Origin: Candidatus Dadabacteria bacterium
Lineage (GTDB): Bacteria; Desulfobacterota_D; UBA1144; Nemesobacterales; Nemesobacteraceae
Assembly (NCBI GenBank): GCA_022827275.1
Contig: JAJDTG010000018.1
Location: 1 to 33,631 of the forward strand
DNA: 33,631 nt
Direction of reading: 5' to 3'
A program made the position numbers and the translations under genes. The first letter of the stretch is position 1. Every line of letters begins with the position of its first letter. Below are positions 1-7,253 of this stretch, piece after piece. Under the pieces are notes generated by a model. The model saw nothing but the letters and a program-made list of their open reading frames with translations. It ran no database searches and was not told where the DNA came from.

Positions 1-33
1 CTTTTTGGGGCTCTTTGCTGTACAATCTTCCAT
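1..33 (-). CDS. Start of an unidentified gene, cut by the window edge
   Basis: On the minus strand an ATG at 33 opens a frame of 11 codons (MEDCTAKSPKK) that runs off the left edge. Ten bases upstream lies an AGGAGG ribosome-binding site, which is the main reason to believe the start. The gene follows phr in the same direction after a 128-bp gap. Eleven residues are too few to assign a family. Confidence 0.4.
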   Translation of the reverse strand, partial: MEDCTAKSPKK

Positions 34-161
34 GGCGGTGTTTCCTCCTGTTAAATAGATTTTAGAACATCTTTATCTAACCGGATTTACCAGGAAATGC
101 CGCCTCCTTTTTTAATTTGCGAAAGATTTAAAGCGTTATCAAGAACAATGATAAAACTATT

Positions 162-1613
162 TTAGTTTCTTAACTTTTTGAACATACTTAAAGCCTGATT
201 CTGTGCCTTGGAATGATCTACAACAGGAAGGGGGTAGTTCTTTCCAAGAAAAATGTCAAGATTTTCAAGTATCTTTTCAGATGCTGTCCATGGTTCATGA
301 ATGTACTTGTTAGGCAAATTCGCAAGTTCAGGCACCCATAGTCGCACATAGGTGCCATCGGGGTCAAATTTTCTGCCCTGAAGCACGGGATTGAAAATTC
401 GAAAAAACGGGGCCGCATCAACTCCGCATCCGGCTACCCACTGCCAGCTCACTGAATTGTTGGCAAGATCTGCGTCAACCAAGGTATCCCAGAACCACGC
501 GGCACCGTCCTGCCAAGGTACAAGCAGATGTTTCACGAGAAAAGAAGCGGCGACCATGCGTACCCGGTTGTGCATCCAGCCCGTCATCCATAGTTCTCTC
601 ATTCCTGCGTCGACTATCGGGTAGCCGGTGAGTCCGCGTTGCCATCTGCGAAGCGCTTCCTCATTCCTTTCCCACGGGAAATGTTCGAACTCCTGGCGGA
701 ACGGCTTTTCGGGAAATGCGGGGAAGTGGTAAAGCAGGTGGTGGGAGAATTCCCGCCAGATAATCTGGCGAAGAAAAGAGTCAATGTTTTTTTCCGTTCC
801 GGGTCTTATGTTAGATGAAGCGCGATGCCAGCATAGAAGGGGAGATATCTCCCCGAAATGAAAATGAGGCGAAAGCCTGGAAGTCCCGGCGACACCAGGC
901 CGGTCGCGCCGCATTCCGTATTTTGCCGCCGACTGTTCCAGAAACGGATCCAGGCGCGAGAGAGCTCCCTGTTCACCCGGAGTCCAGATATCAAGCCAGC
1001 CTGTACTCCAGTCGGGCTTTGTCGGCAGAAGGTTCCACTGCTCAAGTGAATCGCTCTTTACCGTCTTTTCGTGGCACTGAAGTCTTTTCAGGGCGGGCGG
1101 GGGAGCGGGCAACGGGAACTTTTTCAGACAGGCTTTGTAAAAAGGCGTAAACACCTTGAACGGCTCGCCGTTTTTTGTCGCAATGGATTCGGGTGGAAAA
1201 ATCAGATTCCCGTCAAGTGCCCTGAATCCGGTTCCAAGTTCATTAAGAATATGCTTTAGTTCTGAATCGATCTTGAGCGCGTGCGGTTCTGTAAGCGAAG
1301 TGCAGTATACCGCCGCGGCACTGGTTTCGGTTACCAACTCCCGCAGAACCTCCTGCGGTCGACCGCGGCGCAGGATTAAGCTGTTTCCAAGAGTCTTTAA
1401 GGATTGGTCGAGTGCTTTGAGGCTGTGATGTAACCACCATCTGCTTGCGCCGCCGGGTGCCCAGGGGTCAGAATCGCCATCTTCAAGTATGTAAACGGCC
1501 AGTATCGGATGACCGGATTCAGCCGCACTTGAGAGTGCCGGGTTGTCCGTGAGTCTTAAGTCTTTTCTGAACCAATGAATAACCGGACGTATAGATTTCT
1601 TGTAGCGAGTCAT
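162..1613 (-). CDS. phr: Deoxyribodipyrimidine photolyase (DNA photolyase/cryptochrome family)
   Basis: This 483-residue protein has the normal length of a class I photolyase, a flavoenzyme that uses blue light to split cyclobutane pyrimidine dimers. The N-terminal antenna-binding alpha/beta domain begins with the typical HWFRKDLRLTDNPAL stretch (about residues 13-27). The C-terminal FAD-binding domain shows the family blocks TGYPIVDAGMRELWMTGWMH (around 330) and WFWDTLVDADLANNSVSWQW (around 370), followed by a GCGVDAAPFFRIFNP-like block. The tryptophan-rich electron-transfer region is present. The ATG at 1613 has a GGGGAGG ribosome-binding site just upstream. That site lies inside the 46-bp repeat duplicated by the adjacent insertion sequence, so the element sits 49 bp upstream of the start codon and may have moved the original promoter away. 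Substrate (CPD rather than 6-4 product) is inferred from the family, not proven. Confidence 0.95.
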   Translation of the reverse strand: MTRYKKSIRPVIHWFRKDLRLTDNPALSSAAESGHPILAVYILEDGDSDPWAPGGASRWWLHHSLKALDQSLKTLGNSLILRRGRPQEVLRELVTETSAAAVYCTSLTEPHALKIDSELKHILNELGTGFRALDGNLIFPPESIATKNGEPFKVFTPFYKACLKKFPLPAPPPALKRLQCHEKTVKSDSLEQWNLLPTKPDWSTGWLDIWTPGEQGALSRLDPFLEQSAAKYGMRRDRPGVAGTSRLSPHFHFGEISPLLCWHRASSNIRPGTEKNIDSFLRQIIWREFSHHLLYHFPAFPEKPFRQEFEHFPWERNEEALRRWQRGLTGYPIVDAGMRELWMTGWMHNRVRMVAASFLVKHLLVPWQDGAAWFWDTLVDADLANNSVSWQWVAGCGVDAAPFFRIFNPVLQGRKFDPDGTYVRLWVPELANLPNKYIHEPWTASEKILENLDIFLGKNYPLPVVDHSKAQNQALSMFKKLRN

Positions 1614-1616
1614 GTT

Positions 1617-1662
1617 ATTACCTCCCCGGATCCGTTGCTGTTTTTACCGGCGCATAGGCTTT
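1617..1662. repeat. 46-bp target-site duplication, left copy
   Basis: This sequence is repeated perfectly at 3577-3622 and directly abuts the left terminal inverted repeat of the IS1634-type element. It contains the phr ribosome-binding region. Long target duplications are a known trait of the IS1634 family. Confidence 0.9.
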
Positions 1663-3576
1663 CCTGACTTCGACGGTTTAGAGTTGTAACGTACTGGAAT
1701 CACACGATCCGAAGTCGTTGGAGTCACTACACGGCATATGGGTTAACGGTATTTTTCCAGGTAATTTACAACTTCAACGGAGGGTCAACCGGCACTGTCT
1801 CCCCACTCAGCCTGCATCCGGCCGTGGCGTACAGAAGACGCTGGGTCTTCGTACTGCTTGAAGGAACCAGGTACTGCTTCCCGTTTCCTTCGTCCCGAAG
1901 CAAAGAAACCTCCACGTTCCCAAGTTCCCTGAGTATAGTCTGCTCACTTAACGCATCCTGCGCCGGATGGGAACGGTTGTGCTTCCAGCGCAGTATCCGA
2001 AGCATCGCGAACGCCACAAAGCAGATGGCCACGTGAGCCCGCACCCGACGCTCCGTCCAGTGAAACACAGGCCTCACCGCCATAGTATGCTTCATCACCC
2101 GGAAACTCTCCTCTATCCTACAAAGCTCCCCGTAGTAACCGTAAACTTCCTCAGCTGAATACCTGTCCCTATCAAGGCTTGTCCACACCCCATGGAGTCC
2201 GTCGAACTGCTCATCCCTCCTTATCGCCTCTTCGTTTATCGATACGGCCCCCGCCTCCACCTTCAGATAACGTCCCCGCCGCCCGCTTCCCTTTATCCCT
2301 TCACCGAGACGCTTCCGAGCCTTCTCCACCGCAGCCTCGCGATCAAGGGCGTCCTTGCGGGCACGCTTCGCGCAACGGCGCAGCACAAGCCTCCTGCCCC
2401 CTATATCAAGATCCCCCACCTTCCTCTCATCCCCAGCTTCCTCCCACTGCTCCCAGTTAACCACCTTCTTCTCCGATTCCTTCCCGAGCCTGCGAAGCCG
2501 TGCCGCTACCACCCACTCACACCCCCTCCTCTCAAGCTCCTCCAGGTTATCCCCGCTCCCCATCGCCGCGTCAGCCACTACCACCACCCTCTCAATGTCA
2601 AAACGCTCCCTCAGCCCCTCAAGCGCGGGCTCAAGAGTACTCACGTCCGCTGTGTTCCCCGCAAACAGTTCATACCCTATCGGCAGCCCCTCCGTGGTTT
2701 GCATAAGAGCCAGTACAACCTGCACCCTCTGCGGCTTCCCGTCCTTGCTCCACCCCTTCCTGCGAAGCGTATCCTCCCCTTCGCTCGCGAACGACAGCGT
2801 AGTGACGTCGAAAAACACAACCTCAACCTTCCCCCCAAGCAACCCCATAACCTCCCTTGACACTGTCCTCTGCAAAGAATCAATGCGCCTCTCATCCACC
2901 CTGTCCATCATCCTGTAGAACTTCTCCACCGACACTTCCACCCCGTGGTCCCACGACAGCCTCGCGTGGGCGCTTTTGCTCTGCCCCGGAGCTGCAAGCC
3001 GCATCATAACCGCCTGCTCAAACAACCGCGCGCTCATCCGATGACGGGCCCCCCACACCCTGTCAAACCCCAGCTGGCGGTAAAGTTCTCCGAACACCTC
3101 GTGGAAACCCACCGTTAAACGCTTCTGCTCCTTGAGCAGCCGGGCGTTGGCTATGGGAAGGGGCCTCTCTTCCTGCTTTGCTCTGCGGGACTCCATAACT
3201 ATCTTTGCCACGGTGTCCGGGGGAAACAGCGAAGGCTTCATGTCGTGAACAAGCTTCTGCTTCTCTATCTCCGCTATGCGAACCAGCTCGTCAAGAGCGG
3301 AGCCCGGGGGAGCGGAGCCCATGTTGCGGACGATTCTCTGGCGGGGCTTGCCCTGGGAGTTGCGGTAGGACTCCACTATCTGCACTCCGAGGTTCTCTGT
3401 GTTTTTGCGTTTGACTGTGCGAACGAACATGGAGAGAAGAGTAACTGGAGCCGCGAGAGAAGTCAATAGGCAGGCACATGCAGACACTACAAGACGCTTT
3501 TTGAAAAACCAAAAATAAAAAACACCAATATCAGTCAGTTACAACACCGGGGAAATTCTAAACCGTCGAAGTCAGG
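1663..3576. mobile_element. IS1634-family insertion sequence, complete (1,914 bp)
   Basis: The element is bounded by perfect 20-bp terminal inverted repeats: CCTGACTTCGACGG... at 1663-1682 and its complement at 3557-3576. A further shared GTTGTAAC lies inside each end (1683-1690; 3538-3545, inverted). It carries one transposase gene on the minus strand and is flanked by 46-bp perfect direct repeats. IS1634 itself was described as making long, variable direct repeats, so the family assignment and the flanks agree. Its coding sequence is more GC-rich, with C-rich codon choice, than the neighbouring genes, suggesting recent arrival. The intact ends, intact reading frame and undecayed duplication indicate a young and probably functional copy. 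Confidence 0.92.
1766..3430 (-). CDS. IS1634-family (IS4-like) DDE transposase
   Basis: This is the transposase of the surrounding insertion sequence; it cuts and joins element ends in an RNase H-fold DDE reaction. From the chosen ATG (3430) it is 554 residues. The frame could open further upstream (GTG at 3487, 19 more residues), but those residues look unlike family members, and homologues usually begin near the MFVRTVKRK segment. No good ribosome-binding site marks either start. Catalytic residues can be seen, numbered from 3487: D227 in VVFFDVTTLSF, D306 in VVVVADAAMG, and E459/E460 in CRIEESFRVMKH, which is the YREK-like signature region. The large insertion between the second Asp and the Glu is beta-strand rich, as in IS4-like enzymes. 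No frameshift or missing catalytic residue is seen. Confidence 0.9.
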   Translation of the reverse strand: MFVRTVKRKNTENLGVQIVESYRNSQGKPRQRIVRNMGSAPPGSALDELVRIAEIEKQKLVHDMKPSLFPPDTVAKIVMESRRAKQEERPLPIANARLLKEQKRLTVGFHEVFGELYRQLGFDRVWGARHRMSARLFEQAVMMRLAAPGQSKSAHARLSWDHGVEVSVEKFYRMMDRVDERRIDSLQRTVSREVMGLLGGKVEVVFFDVTTLSFASEGEDTLRRKGWSKDGKPQRVQVVLALMQTTEGLPIGYELFAGNTADVSTLEPALEGLRERFDIERVVVVADAAMGSGDNLEELERRGCEWVVAARLRRLGKESEKKVVNWEQWEEAGDERKVGDLDIGGRRLVLRRCAKRARKDALDREAAVEKARKRLGEGIKGSGRRGRYLKVEAGAVSINEEAIRRDEQFDGLHGVWTSLDRDRYSAEEVYGYYGELCRIEESFRVMKHTMAVRPVFHWTERRVRAHVAICFVAFAMLRILRWKHNRSHPAQDALSEQTILRELGNVEVSLLRDEGNGKQYLVPSSSTKTQRLLYATAGCRLSGETVPVDPPLKL

Positions 3577-3622
3577 ATTACCTCCCCGGATCCGTTGCTG
3601 TTTTTACCGGCGCATAGGCTTT
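3577..3622. repeat. 46-bp target-site duplication, right copy
   Basis: Perfect copy of 1617-1662. Its last base is the first base of the era -35 hexamer, so the duplication left the era promoter complete. It also carries an orphan copy of the phr ribosome-binding region. Confidence 0.9.
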
Positions 3623-3650
3623 TGTGTTAAAGTTTGCGGTAAATTATACT
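3622..3650 (+). promoter_or_regulatory. Sigma-70-type promoter for era
   Basis: TTGTGT at 3622-3627 and TATACT at 3645-3650 are separated by 17 bp, close to consensus. The expected transcript start is near 3657, giving a leader of about 35 nt. The insertion sequence ends 46 bp upstream of this promoter. Confidence 0.65.
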
Positions 3651-3690
3651 GGGAAGAGCAGAATAGTTTGCTGAACAGAGGTAGTTTTAC

Positions 3691-4596
3691 ATGCCGGATG
3701 AGCAATTAAGAGAGAACTTCAGATCGGGATTTATCTCCGTGGTTGGACGGCCCAACGTGGGCAAGTCCACTCTTGTAAACTCGATTGTCGGAGAAAAAGT
3801 TTCGGCCGTTTCGGATAAGCCGAGTACTACCAGGAACAGAATTCTGGGAGTAAAGACTTTTGATGATTCGCAGCTGGTTTTTCTTGATACCCCAGGTGTT
3901 TACAGGGAAAAAAGCAGGCTTGGAAAATCCATGGCCCGAGCTGTAAGCGGGGCTCTTTCGGACGCTGATCTGGTGGCGTTTGTTACGGATGTCGAAAAGC
4001 CTTTCGGGGCGGCTGATGAATCCATACTGAAAATGCTCAGGAAACCTTCCTTGTTTGTCGTAAACAAGATCGACAAGGTAAGGAAATCAAAGCTCCTGTC
4101 TGTACTTTCAACTGCCGAGAGATTCTCTGAGAAATTCCTCGAAATAGTCCCCATCTCGGCTCTTACAGGCGACGGGGTGGAGCGGCTCACGCAGCTTCTC
4201 AAGAAACACCTGCCGGAAGGCCCGAAATATTTTCCCGATGATATTTTCACGGATCAGCCCGAGATTTTCTACGTAAGCGAACTCATAAGGGAGAAGGTGT
4301 TCAACCTCACGCGAAAAGAGATTCCCTACAAGGTTGCCGTGGTGGTTTCGGGGTTCAGCGAGGACACGGAACGGAACCTTATAAGGATAAACGCGGAAAT
4401 CTACGTCGAGAGAAAAAGTCACAAGGGAATTCTTATAGGAAAGGGCGGAGGTATGCTCAAGCAGATCGGCTCAGAGGCCAGGGTCGACATTGAAAAAATA
4501 CTTGGGGTGAAGCTCTTTCTTGAACTCTGGGTCAAGGTGAAGGAGAACTGGACGCAGAGCGATTTTCTGATAAGGGAGTTCGGTTACGGGGACTGA
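3691..4596 (+). CDS. era: GTPase Era, 16S rRNA/30S assembly factor
   Basis: Era binds the 3' end of 16S rRNA and helps mature the small ribosomal subunit. The 301-residue length is normal. The N-terminal GTPase domain shows G1 GRPNVGKST (about 19-27), the switch I region KPSTTRNRILG, G3 DTPG (about 67-70), G4 NKID (about 134-137) and G5 SALTGDGV. The C-terminal KH domain carries the RNA-binding GxxG segment GILIGKGGGMLKQIG and the family tail ELWVKVKENW, ending FGYGD. The ATG at 3691 is preceded by AGAGGT. A diverged fragment of this same gene's 3' part is present about 1.2 kb downstream, at 5760-5873. Confidence 0.97.
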   Translation: MPDEQLRENFRSGFISVVGRPNVGKSTLVNSIVGEKVSAVSDKPSTTRNRILGVKTFDDSQLVFLDTPGVYREKSRLGKSMARAVSGALSDADLVAFVTDVEKPFGAADESILKMLRKPSLFVVNKIDKVRKSKLLSVLSTAERFSEKFLEIVPISALTGDGVERLTQLLKKHLPEGPKYFPDDIFTDQPEIFYVSELIREKVFNLTRKEIPYKVAVVVSGFSEDTERNLIRINAEIYVERKSHKGILIGKGGGMLKQIGSEARVDIEKILGVKLFLELWVKVKENWTQSDFLIREFGYGD

Positions 4597-4688
4597 ACGG
4601 AAAAATCCCTGCCCGCCTAATGGAAAGACGAGGCTTACCGTCATCTCGTTCTGCTGCGCCGGGAGCTTCCTGCACGGATGTTTTCACG

Positions 4689-4729
4689 TTGACAGTGTTT
4701 TTTTGGAGTTACAATGTTACTATGTAACA
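4689..4729 (+). promoter_or_regulatory. Promoter and palindromic operator of the antitoxin-PIN operon
   Basis: TTGACA at 4689-4694 is followed by TACAAT at 4710-4715, a short 15-bp spacing. Immediately after it is a perfect inverted repeat, TGTTAC-tat-GTAACA, at 4715-4729, with an additional GTTAC at 4708-4712. A palindrome overlapping the promoter start region is what an autoregulating antitoxin needs. The identity of the binder is inference. Confidence 0.5.
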
Positions 4730-4744
4730 ATTGCGAGGTGATTT

Positions 4745-5338
4745 ATGCCGGTAATAAGAATATCGGATGAAACCCTGCGGCGTCTTAAAACTTGGGCCGA
4801 ACCCTTGGAAGACAGCGCGGAATCAGCAATGAGCAAGGCTCTTGATGCGGCGGAGAGGATGCGCCGCACCTCGACCCGGACTCAGACGGAACCGGAGACT
4901 GTGAAAACCCGAGCCCTCGATAAACGTTCCGGTGTTGAATCCGCCGAGAAACCTTCGGGAAAAGAGTTTCGAAAGCCTTTGCTGCGGACGATTTATGAAA
5001 TGGGAGGGTCGGCGCGAACGAGAGACCTGTATCCGGTCATGGAGAAACACATGACGGCAGTTTTGCTGCCTGGAGACTTTAAGAATTTTTCTTTTGGGGA
5101 CAGGAGGTGGCGCAACTCCGTCCGCCGGGAGCGCTTGAAGTTGGTCAATGAAGGCTACCTGCGGGACGATTCACCTCAAGGAATCTGGGAGCTGTCTGAC
5201 AAGGGAAGCAAGTTGATCGAGAAAATAGTCACTGAGCCACCAGAGTCGTTCATCAAGCACCTGCTTTCCATTCCGGCTGTCGGTGACGATGCCGACTTTG
5301 ACCGCGACCCATCGCAACCGCGCACGGTCAGGTTATGA
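4745..5338 (+). CDS. Putative antitoxin: N-terminal RHH-like segment plus Mrr_N-type winged helix
   Basis: The 197-residue protein begins with a short beta strand and helix (MPVIRISDETLRRLKTWAEP, 1-20) resembling the ribbon-helix-helix segment of SeqA-like regulators. A charged linker (about 45-80) follows. Then comes a domain (about 78-160) resembling the winged-helix N-terminal domain of Mrr-type restriction proteins, with RRWRNSVRRERLKLVNEGYL and GIWELSDKG as its most typical parts. Its stop overlaps the start of the PIN gene by 4 bp, so the two are translationally coupled. GAGGTG lies 5 bases before the ATG. By position and pairing it is most likely the DNA-binding antitoxin that neutralises the PIN ribonuclease and represses the operon at the palindrome upstream. 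No Mrr nuclease domain is present. A stand-alone regulator is the alternative. Confidence 0.65.
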   Translation: MPVIRISDETLRRLKTWAEPLEDSAESAMSKALDAAERMRRTSTRTQTEPETVKTRALDKRSGVESAEKPSGKEFRKPLLRTIYEMGGSARTRDLYPVMEKHMTAVLLPGDFKNFSFGDRRWRNSVRRERLKLVNEGYLRDDSPQGIWELSDKGSKLIEKIVTEPPESFIKHLLSIPAVGDDADFDRDPSQPRTVRL

Positions 5339-5751
5339 GCTACTTGCTAGATACCGACATAATATCCGAGCTTCGGAAACGTGACCGGGCGAACCCACGC
5401 GTTGTCAGTTGGTTTGAAGAACGCAGACCATCCGAGTTGTTTCTGAGTGTTCTGACTATCGGCGAACTGAGGCAAGGTGTTGAGCGGGTTCGCAGACGGG
5501 ATTCTATTTCGGCCGAAAATCTGGATTGGTGGCTTAACCTCACGGTGCTTGAATTTCAGGATCGCATCATTGATGTGGACATGGCCATAGCGGAACGATG
5601 GGGACGACTTGGAGTACCTGACCCTGTCCCAAAAATTGACGGTCTGATTGCAGCTACGGCACTCGAAAGAGACCTTGTAGTCGTAACTCGAAATGAAAAG
5701 CATATGGCTCTTGCGGGTGTACGCTATCTTAACCCCTTTAATGCCGACTGA
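5335..5751 (+). CDS. PIN-domain ribonuclease toxin (VapC/FitB type)
   Basis: VapC/FitB-type toxins are Mg-dependent ribonucleases that cut specific RNAs unless bound by their antitoxin. This 138-residue protein has the usual length and a full set of PIN landmarks: D6 in LLDTDIISELRK, E44 in TIGELRQG, D102 in KIDGLIAATA, and the final TRNEKH block, where N120 occupies the fourth position as in many FitB/VapC members. The TDxISELRK start and the GVPDPVPKIDG segment match the FitB branch. It overlaps the upstream regulator gene by 4 bp (ATGA). All catalytic acids seem intact, so it is probably active. Confidence 0.88.
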   Translation: MSYLLDTDIISELRKRDRANPRVVSWFEERRPSELFLSVLTIGELRQGVERVRRRDSISAENLDWWLNLTVLEFQDRIIDVDMAIAERWGRLGVPDPVPKIDGLIAATALERDLVVVTRNEKHMALAGVRYLNPFNAD

Positions 5752-5759
5752 GAAACGGA

Positions 5760-5873
5760 TCTTGCAGGATCTCTGAATAAATACCTGCCCGAGGGGCCGA
5801 AATACTCCTGCGACGACGTCTTCACGGGCCAGCCGGGATTTTCTGCATAAGCGAATTCGGTTACGGGGACTGA
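5760..5873 (+). pseudogene. Decayed 3' fragment of a second era copy
   Basis: Read in frame, 5761-5840 encodes a stretch alignable with the middle of Era: KYLPEGPKYSCDDVFTGQP against KHLPEGPKYFPDDIFTDQP. It then loses frame, and its last codons read EFGYGD followed by stop, exactly like the Era C-terminus. About 298 bp of era are missing in between. In the intact gene the two edges of the missing block both carry GATTTTCT (4263-4270 and 4561-4568), and the fragment has one copy of it (about 5837-5844). Nucleotide differences across the fragment show it is diverged from the local era and not a fresh duplication. Confidence 0.85.
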
Positions 5874-5886
5874 ACCCCAGGAGCCT

Positions 5887-6672
5887 TTATTCTCCCTTGA
5901 AAACCGGTTTTCTCTTCTCGAGAAAAGCTTTTTTCCCTTCCTTGGAGTCGCTGCTTTCCCTCACCTCGGCGAAAAGGGACCTTATGAGTTCTTCATTTTC
6001 TTCTGATAGCGGCCCCCCTTGTTCCCAGATGTTTATCATCTTTTTCATCGATATCATGGAGAGCGGGGCGTTTTCGCTTATTTCCTTGGCAAGCCCGTAG
6101 GTGAACTCTTCAAGCTTGTCTCTTTTTACAACGTGGTCGACAAGCCCTTTCTCCAGGGCCCTTTCGGCGTTAATGGGGTTTCCGGTGAGAAAAAGCTCTC
6201 TTGTAAACCCGGGACCCACCAAGTTAAGGAATTGCTTTATTCCGCTGTAATGATAAGTGACTCCCAGTTTTACGGGCGGGATTGCGAGTTTCGCGTCGTC
6301 GACGCATACTCTCAGGTCGCAAGTTACTGCGAGTTCAAGTCCCGCCCCGAAAGCATGACCGTTTATCATTGCTATTACGGGAAGAGGGTAGGCCTTGACC
6401 GCCCGCATGGCCTCGGTCAAGGGATGGCCGTTTTCTATCGCAATTTCTTCCTCGGATATTGCGGCTATATCGTATCCTGAGCAGAAAGCTCTATCCCCGC
6501 TTCCTCTTATAACAACACATCTGATTTCAGTGGTTTCTCCTAGCCTTAGAAATTCCTCGGTCAAAATTCCTAGAGTTTCTGGGGTAAGGGAGTTTCTTTT
6601 CTCAGGGTGATTGAGAGTAAGGGTGCAGACTGAACCCTTGGTCTTTACGAGAATTTCTTTGTTTTCGGCCAT
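5887..6672 (-). CDS. Enoyl-CoA hydratase/isomerase (crotonase) family protein
   Basis: Crotonase-fold enzymes act on acyl-CoA thioesters, typically hydrating 2-enoyl-CoA in beta-oxidation or related routes. The 261-residue length is normal. Visible family features are LNHPEKRNSLTPE (about 19-31), the CoA-binding and oxyanion-hole segment FCSGYDIAAI (about 62-71), and a second oxyanion region NGHAFGAGLELAVTCDLRV (about 104-122). The usual catalytic Glu positions in the following block are not clearly conserved: AIPPVKLGVTYHYSG departs from the classical PEIxLGxxPGxGG motif. This may therefore be an isomerase, a decarboxylase-like member or an enzyme with a different acyl substrate. The ATG at 6672 is followed by a conventional first strand. 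No operon partner from fatty-acid metabolism lies beside it. Confidence 0.88.
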   Translation of the reverse strand: MAENKEILVKTKGSVCTLTLNHPEKRNSLTPETLGILTEEFLRLGETTEIRCVVIRGSGDRAFCSGYDIAAISEEEIAIENGHPLTEAMRAVKAYPLPVIAMINGHAFGAGLELAVTCDLRVCVDDAKLAIPPVKLGVTYHYSGIKQFLNLVGPGFTRELFLTGNPINAERALEKGLVDHVVKRDKLEEFTYGLAKEISENAPLSMISMKKMINIWEQGGPLSEENEELIRSLFAEVRESSDSKEGKKAFLEKRKPVFKGE

Positions 6673-6803
6673 GGAGAAATTATATATTACCGAGGCTTGG
6701 TGTCTAAGTGCTATCTGGCTATAGAGCGAAGATGTTTTGCACTCTCGATTCTTTATAAGAGATGCGAAATGTGATTTAGGTAGAGAGTTAGGTTTTCTGA
6801 CAC

Positions 6804-7253
6804 CTAGAACACTTGCTTGAATTCATTAAGTATGTTTTGCCTAATGCTCGGACGAAGTCCTTCTCGCGTCATTACATCCACTTTGCATTTCAAGCTATCT
6901 TCAAGGAAGTACTTTACATCAACCAAATCGAGCAGGCTGAAGGAGACTTCCGGGTCGGTATCAATAAAAACATCTATATCACTTGTTGAAGTGTTTTCAT
7001 CTCGAACGGCTGAATCGAATAGGAAGATGGATTTGACTCCTCTGTCACGCAACGGTTTTTCCAAAGAAGAAATCTGTTTGTGGATTTCTTCTTTGGTTAA
7101 TGGTGTTGTCAAGGATGTATCAGTTGAGGTGTTGTCTCGTTTGACTAACAGCCGCAACGCCTCGCGAACTACTTCACTGGCATTGTTGTAAAGTCCGGAT
7201 GAAACCTTCTCCCGAATGAACTCTTCCAACTTGGGTGTGAGTGAAACATTCAT
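6804..7253 (-). CDS. ParD-like RHH domain fused to a minimal nucleotidyltransferase (MNT) domain
   Basis: Residues 1-40 (MNVSLTPKLEEFIREKVSSG...YNNASEVVREALRLLVKRD) look like a ParD/CopG ribbon-helix-helix antitoxin. Residues 53-149 form a pol-beta-type minimal nucleotidyltransferase: IFLFDSAVRDENTSTSDIDVFID, with D92 and D94 as the metal pair and D126 in CKVDVMT as the third acid. In the family the motif is normally GS; here position 80 is Asp (FDS), and the usual RG is RD, so nucleotide binding may be weakened. MNT proteins often act as antitoxins that modify a HEPN toxin, but no HEPN gene is next to this one. A TTG one codon upstream is possible, but the ATG at 7253 is preferred. The fusion suggests one polypeptide that both represses its promoter and has, or once had, nucleotidyl-transfer activity. 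Confidence 0.78.
   Translation of the reverse strand: MNVSLTPKLEEFIREKVSSGLYNNASEVVREALRLLVKRDNTSTDTSLTTPLTKEEIHKQISSLEKPLRDRGVKSIFLFDSAVRDENTSTSDIDVFIDTDPEVSFSLLDLVDVKYFLEDSLKCKVDVMTREGLRPSIRQNILNEFKQVF

Noticed and set aside
2192-2860. 222-codon open frame on the plus strand inside the IS1634-type element
   Set aside because: It is antisense to the transposase, very rich in Pro, Leu and Ser as expected from the opposite strand of a C-rich gene, and has no start signals.
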